A DNA stretch of 64,000 bases from Veillonellaceae bacterium (lineage in GTDB: Bacteria; Bacillota_C; Negativicutes; UBA1444), in assembly GCA_012798135.1 (NCBI GenBank), contig JAAZNU010000042.1, positions 9,937-73,936 on the forward strand, read 5' to 3'. How positions within the stretch are numbered: the first letter of the stretch is position 1; every line of letters begins with the position of its first letter. A program made the position numbers and the translations under genes. The notes beneath the pieces are model-generated. The model was not told the origin of the DNA. It saw only the letters and a list, made by a program, of their open reading frames with translations, and did not search any database. Positions 61,480 to 64,000 of this stretch are shown in pieces.

Positions 61480-61513
61480 GTTATTGCCGGGCAATCAGTA
61501 AGGAGGAATACAA

Positions 61514-62710
61514 ATGAAAGTGTACAACAAGTGGCTGGTTTTCCTAGTGGCAATGGGGATGGCAATGGTCCTACTGGCAGGCTGCGGCAAGTCGGAAAAA
61601 GCACCGGCCAAGGCAGGTGCCGGCGCAACAGCGGACGGAATTAAGATCGGTGTTTTGTATTCGACAACCGGACCTTTTTCCATTTCCGAAAAGCCGATGC
61701 TTAATGCCGCGAAAATGGCGATTGACGAAATCAACGCCGCTGGCGGGATCAAAGGGAAAAAATTGATTCCAATTTATGAGGATTATGCTTCCGACCCCGC
61801 CAAGGCAACGGAAAAAATCAAAAAGCTGATTTTGCAGGACAAGGTCGTGGCGACGGTCGGCACCAATTCGTCAGCGACCCGTTTGGCGGTTATTCCGGAA
61901 GTGCAACGCAATAAATCCGTGCTAGTATATAACACGTACTATGAAGGCGAAAAACCTTCACCCAACGTGATCTACACCAACTCGGTGCCGAGCCAGCAAA
62001 GCGCGGACTTCATTCCCTGGATCGTTAAAAATCTGGGCAAAAAAGTGTTCTTTGTCGGGTCAGATTACGTGTTCGGCGTAACCAGCGTGAAGAAGGCCAA
62101 AGCTATGCTGGAAAAAGCGGGAGGGCAAATCGTCGGCGAAGAATTTGTACCGCTGGGCCATACCGAATTTTCTTCGTTGATCAACAAAATTAAACAAGCC
62201 AAGCCGGATGTGGTATTCTCGGCAGTGGCCGGCGATAGTGTGGTACCGTTCTATAAACAATATCAACAATACGGAATTTCTTCCAAGGATATTCCGATTT
62301 GCTCCATCGCGACGCATGAAGCAACGATCAAAGGGATCGGCGCAGCGGCGGCCGCCGGCCACTATAGTTCATTCGACTATTTCCAGGTACTGGACACTCC
62401 GGCAAGCAAAAAATTTGTGGCCGCCTATAACAGTAAATTCAAGGACAACACCACGGTGACCAACCTGGCCGAAGGTGCATATCACGGCGTATATCTCCTG
62501 GCGAAAGCACTCGAAAAGGCTGCGGCCTACGACGGACCCACGCTGGTGAAAGCGTTTAAAGGGCTGGAAATTGACTCGCCGCAAGGGAAAATTAAGGTCG
62601 ATGAAACCAATAACCATACGTGGCTGCAATCCTTCATCGGCAGAGTGAAACCCGATGGCACGTTTGAAATCGTATACGGATCGAAGGCATTGGTGAAACC
62701 GGAACTGTAA
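61514..62710 (+). CDS. Urea/short-chain amide/branched-chain amino-acid ABC transporter, binding lipoprotein
   Basis: 398 aa. Lipoprotein signal ending MVLLAGC. The type 1 periplasmic-binding domain matches the UrtA/AmiC branch: IKIGVLYSTTGPFSISEK, GKKVFFVGSDYVFG, GEEFVPLGHTEFSSLINKIK and DIPICSIATHEATIKGIG. Urea or a short-chain amide is therefore more likely than leucine. A strong AAGGAGGAATACAA site precedes ATG. Permease genes follow after a terminator-like hairpin. Confidence 0.9.
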   Translation: MKVYNKWLVFLVAMGMAMVLLAGCGKSEKAPAKAGAGATADGIKIGVLYSTTGPFSISEKPMLNAAKMAIDEINAAGGIKGKKLIPIYEDYASDPAKATEKIKKLILQDKVVATVGTNSSATRLAVIPEVQRNKSVLVYNTYYEGEKPSPNVIYTNSVPSQQSADFIPWIVKNLGKKVFFVGSDYVFGVTSVKKAKAMLEKAGGQIVGEEFVPLGHTEFSSLINKIKQAKPDVVFSAVAGDSVVPFYKQYQQYGISSKDIPICSIATHEATIKGIGAAAAAGHYSSFDYFQVLDTPASKKFVAAYNSKFKDNTTVTNLAEGAYHGVYLLAKALEKAAAYDGPTLVKAFKGLEIDSPQGKIKVDETNNHTWLQSFIGRVKPDGTFEIVYGSKALVKPEL

Positions 62711-62761
62711 TCCGTATTCGTGCAACCGTGGGGAACAATTACACGCGACGGCACAACGAAG

Positions 62762-62806
62762 TGCGTTTGTCGAAAGCCGATTTTTGCTTTCGGCAAGCGC
62801 ATTTTT
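62762..62806 (+). terminator. Intra-operon terminator between binding-protein and permease genes
   Basis: A 16-bp stem with two G-T pairs (62762-62777 against 62786-62801) and an 8-base loop, followed by TTTTT. It probably lets most transcripts end after the binding-protein gene. Confidence 0.75.
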
Positions 62807-62842
62807 GCAGCGTAACCATTACCGGGAAAGGAGCGAGAAAGA

Positions 62843-63703
62843 ATGGAGCTGTTCATTTCACAAGGAATCAATGGACTGAGTGTATCAGCCATGCTGTTTA
62901 TCACTACTTTGGGGCTGGTCATCATTTTCGGGCTGATGGATGTCGTCAATATGGCTCATGGTGAATTTATCATGATCGGGGCCTATGTGACGTATTTTGT
63001 GACTACCGTTTTCCAGTGGCCGTTTTTTCTGGCTATGTTGCTGGCATTTCTGACGGCCGCCTTATTCGGGGCTCTCGTGGAGATGACGCTGATCAAGCGC
63101 CTCTACGGCAAGGTGGCGGAAACGATGCTGGCGACGTTTGCGCTGTCGACAATTTTGCAGCAAACGGTGCGGATGCTGTTCGGGCCGGAGGATAAATTTG
63201 TCGGACCGCCGTTGGCAGGGCATTTTTCGGTGAAGGGGATTGTGATTCCCCACTACAACGTATTTTTGATCATTGTTGCTTTGGCGATCTTGGCGGCGAC
63301 ATTGATTTTGTTTTTCAAAACATCTTTTGGCATGCAGTTGCGGGCAGTTACACAAAATCGCAGTATGTCACAATGCCTCGGCGTTAACACGGCACGTATC
63401 GATACACTGACCTTCGCGTGTGGGTCCGGACTGGCAGGTTTGGCCGGCGCTTTGATTGCCCCCGTGAAAAGCGTCATGCCGTTGATGGGTTCTTATTATC
63501 TGGTGGACGGTCTGTTAACCGTTGTCTTGGGCGGTGTCACTTCAATCGTCGGGACAGCGGCCAGCTCGACGGTGATCAGCGAGTCGGTCACGCTTATGGC
63601 TGGCTATATGAGCGAAATCACGGCCAAAGTTTTGGTGTTTCTGATTATCATCGTACTGATTCGCTTTAAGCCGGAAGGCTTGTTTGCAAGTGAGAAGAGG
63701 TGA
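62843..63703 (+). CDS. Urea/amide/branched-chain ABC transporter permease, LivH/UrtB-like
   Basis: 286 aa inner-membrane protein with about eight helices. ISQGINGLSVSAMLFITTLGL, IFGLMDVVNMAHGEFIMIGAY and TQNRSMSQCLGVNTARIDTLTF (the ATPase-contact loop) are characteristic of LivH/UrtB. GGGAAAGGAGCGAGAAAG precedes ATG. The second permease starts 5 bases after its stop. Confidence 0.93.
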   Translation: MELFISQGINGLSVSAMLFITTLGLVIIFGLMDVVNMAHGEFIMIGAYVTYFVTTVFQWPFFLAMLLAFLTAALFGALVEMTLIKRLYGKVAETMLATFALSTILQQTVRMLFGPEDKFVGPPLAGHFSVKGIVIPHYNVFLIIVALAILAATLILFFKTSFGMQLRAVTQNRSMSQCLGVNTARIDTLTFACGSGLAGLAGALIAPVKSVMPLMGSYYLVDGLLTVVLGGVTSIVGTAASSTVISESVTLMAGYMSEITAKVLVFLIIIVLIRFKPEGLFASEKR

Positions 63704-63708
63704 ACGGG

Positions 63709-64000
63709 ATGTTGGAAAAATTGAAAGAAATGGGCTGGGAAAAATATATTGACATCCTGCTGTTTTTGTTTTTGGCCCTGTTTCCGTTGATTGGCTCTTT
63801 GTTCCGGGTGGAAATGATGAGCAAGTGCATTGTATATATTGTTTTCGCGCTTTCGTTGGATATTTTGTGGGGCAGCGCGGGTTTGATGAATCTGGGACAG
63901 GCGATATTCTTCGGCTTGGGCAGTTACGTTCTGGCCCTGTCTTATGCGACCCGTGATGGAATCCCGGCGTTCATGAGCGGATTTGGCGTGACGGAAGTTC
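63709..64000 (+). CDS. ABC transporter permease, LivM/UrtC-like (cut by window end)
   Basis: Partial, 97 residues visible from ATG 63709 with no stop before the window edge. Hydrophobic segments and LSLDILWGSAGLMNLGQAIFFGLGSYVLAL match the start of LivM/UrtC permeases (family length ~320-370 aa). It pairs with the preceding permease; ATPase genes probably follow outside the window. Confidence 0.9.
   Translation, partial: MLEKLKEMGWEKYIDILLFLFLALFPLIGSLFRVEMMSKCIVYIVFALSLDILWGSAGLMNLGQAIFFGLGSYVLALSYATRDGIPAFMSGFGVTEV

Noticed and set aside
1..64000. tRNA, rRNA, CRISPR arrays, insertion sequences, prophage
   Set aside because: No T-loop consensus, repeat-spacer periodicity, transposase or phage genes were recognised on reading either strand.

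Overview
The window looks like chromosomal DNA from an anaerobic, diderm member of the Firmicutes, most likely class Negativicutes (Sporomusaceae or a relative). This rests on the combination of Firmicutes-style genes (strong GGAGG ribosome sites, many TTG and GTG starts, Bacillus-type succinate dehydrogenase/fumarate reductase, HPr with His15 and Ser46, SpoIIE/STAS/RsbW partner switching) with a Gram-negative outer-membrane autotransporter barrel at 59717-61330. The assignment is an inference; no rRNA, tRNA, IS element, prophage or CRISPR array was seen.

Layout. 191-9000: mixed household genes: DUF362 ferredoxin-like protein, FAD oxidoreductase with a [2Fe-2S] tail, exported proteins, periplasmic asparaginase, RarD transporter, an overlapping trio (exported protein, small protein, macro-domain protein) and a secreted metallophosphoesterase. 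9051-12063: adenine deaminase, then an overlapping thioesterase/rhodanese/cupin set. 12243-22782: a nitrogen-compound catabolic locus: threonine-synthase-like and cysteine-synthase-like PLP enzymes, two M20 deacylases, a knotted-type carbamoyltransferase, a polar amino-acid ABC transporter and a D-aminoacylase. 22929-25432: PTS trio EIIA, HPr and EI with no permease. 25449-25490: a cluster of DnaA boxes upstream of an MFS transporter. 27081-33787: Fe-dependent alcohol dehydrogenase overlapping a GGDEF/HD-GYP protein, secreted lipase, prephenate dehydratase, EamA transporter, TcdA.

33753-46290 appears to be a dicarboxylate respiration island. A PrpR-type sigma-54 activator faces a clean -24/-12 promoter that precedes a LarA-family nickel-pincer racemase and a LeuCD/aconitase-type hydro-lyase. 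Beyond a LysR regulator and its operator follow a CitT/TtdT-like anion exchanger, two-subunit class I fumarase and cytochrome b/flavoprotein/iron-sulfur fumarate reductase. A coherent reading is import of a hydroxy- or unsaturated C4 acid (for example maleate or D-malate), conversion to L-malate and fumarate, reduction to succinate, and succinate export by exchange.

47830-59580 is a long, tightly packed, apparently co-transcribed block and is the best candidate for an undescribed system. It holds an AMP-forming ligase, a free acyl carrier protein, a three-subunit molybdenum hydroxylase, a degenerate HATPase-GNAT fusion, a HisC-like aminotransferase, a STAS antagonist, an RsbW-like kinase, an orphan NMT1/THI5-type binding protein and a Cache-HAMP-PP2C phosphatase. 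This joins what looks like carrier-bound small-molecule chemistry to a complete sensory partner-switching circuit. The autotransporter follows, and the window ends in a UrtABC/Liv-type urea or short-chain amide transporter whose third gene is cut by the window edge. Several transporter genes carry terminator-like hairpins in their leader or between binding-protein and permease genes.
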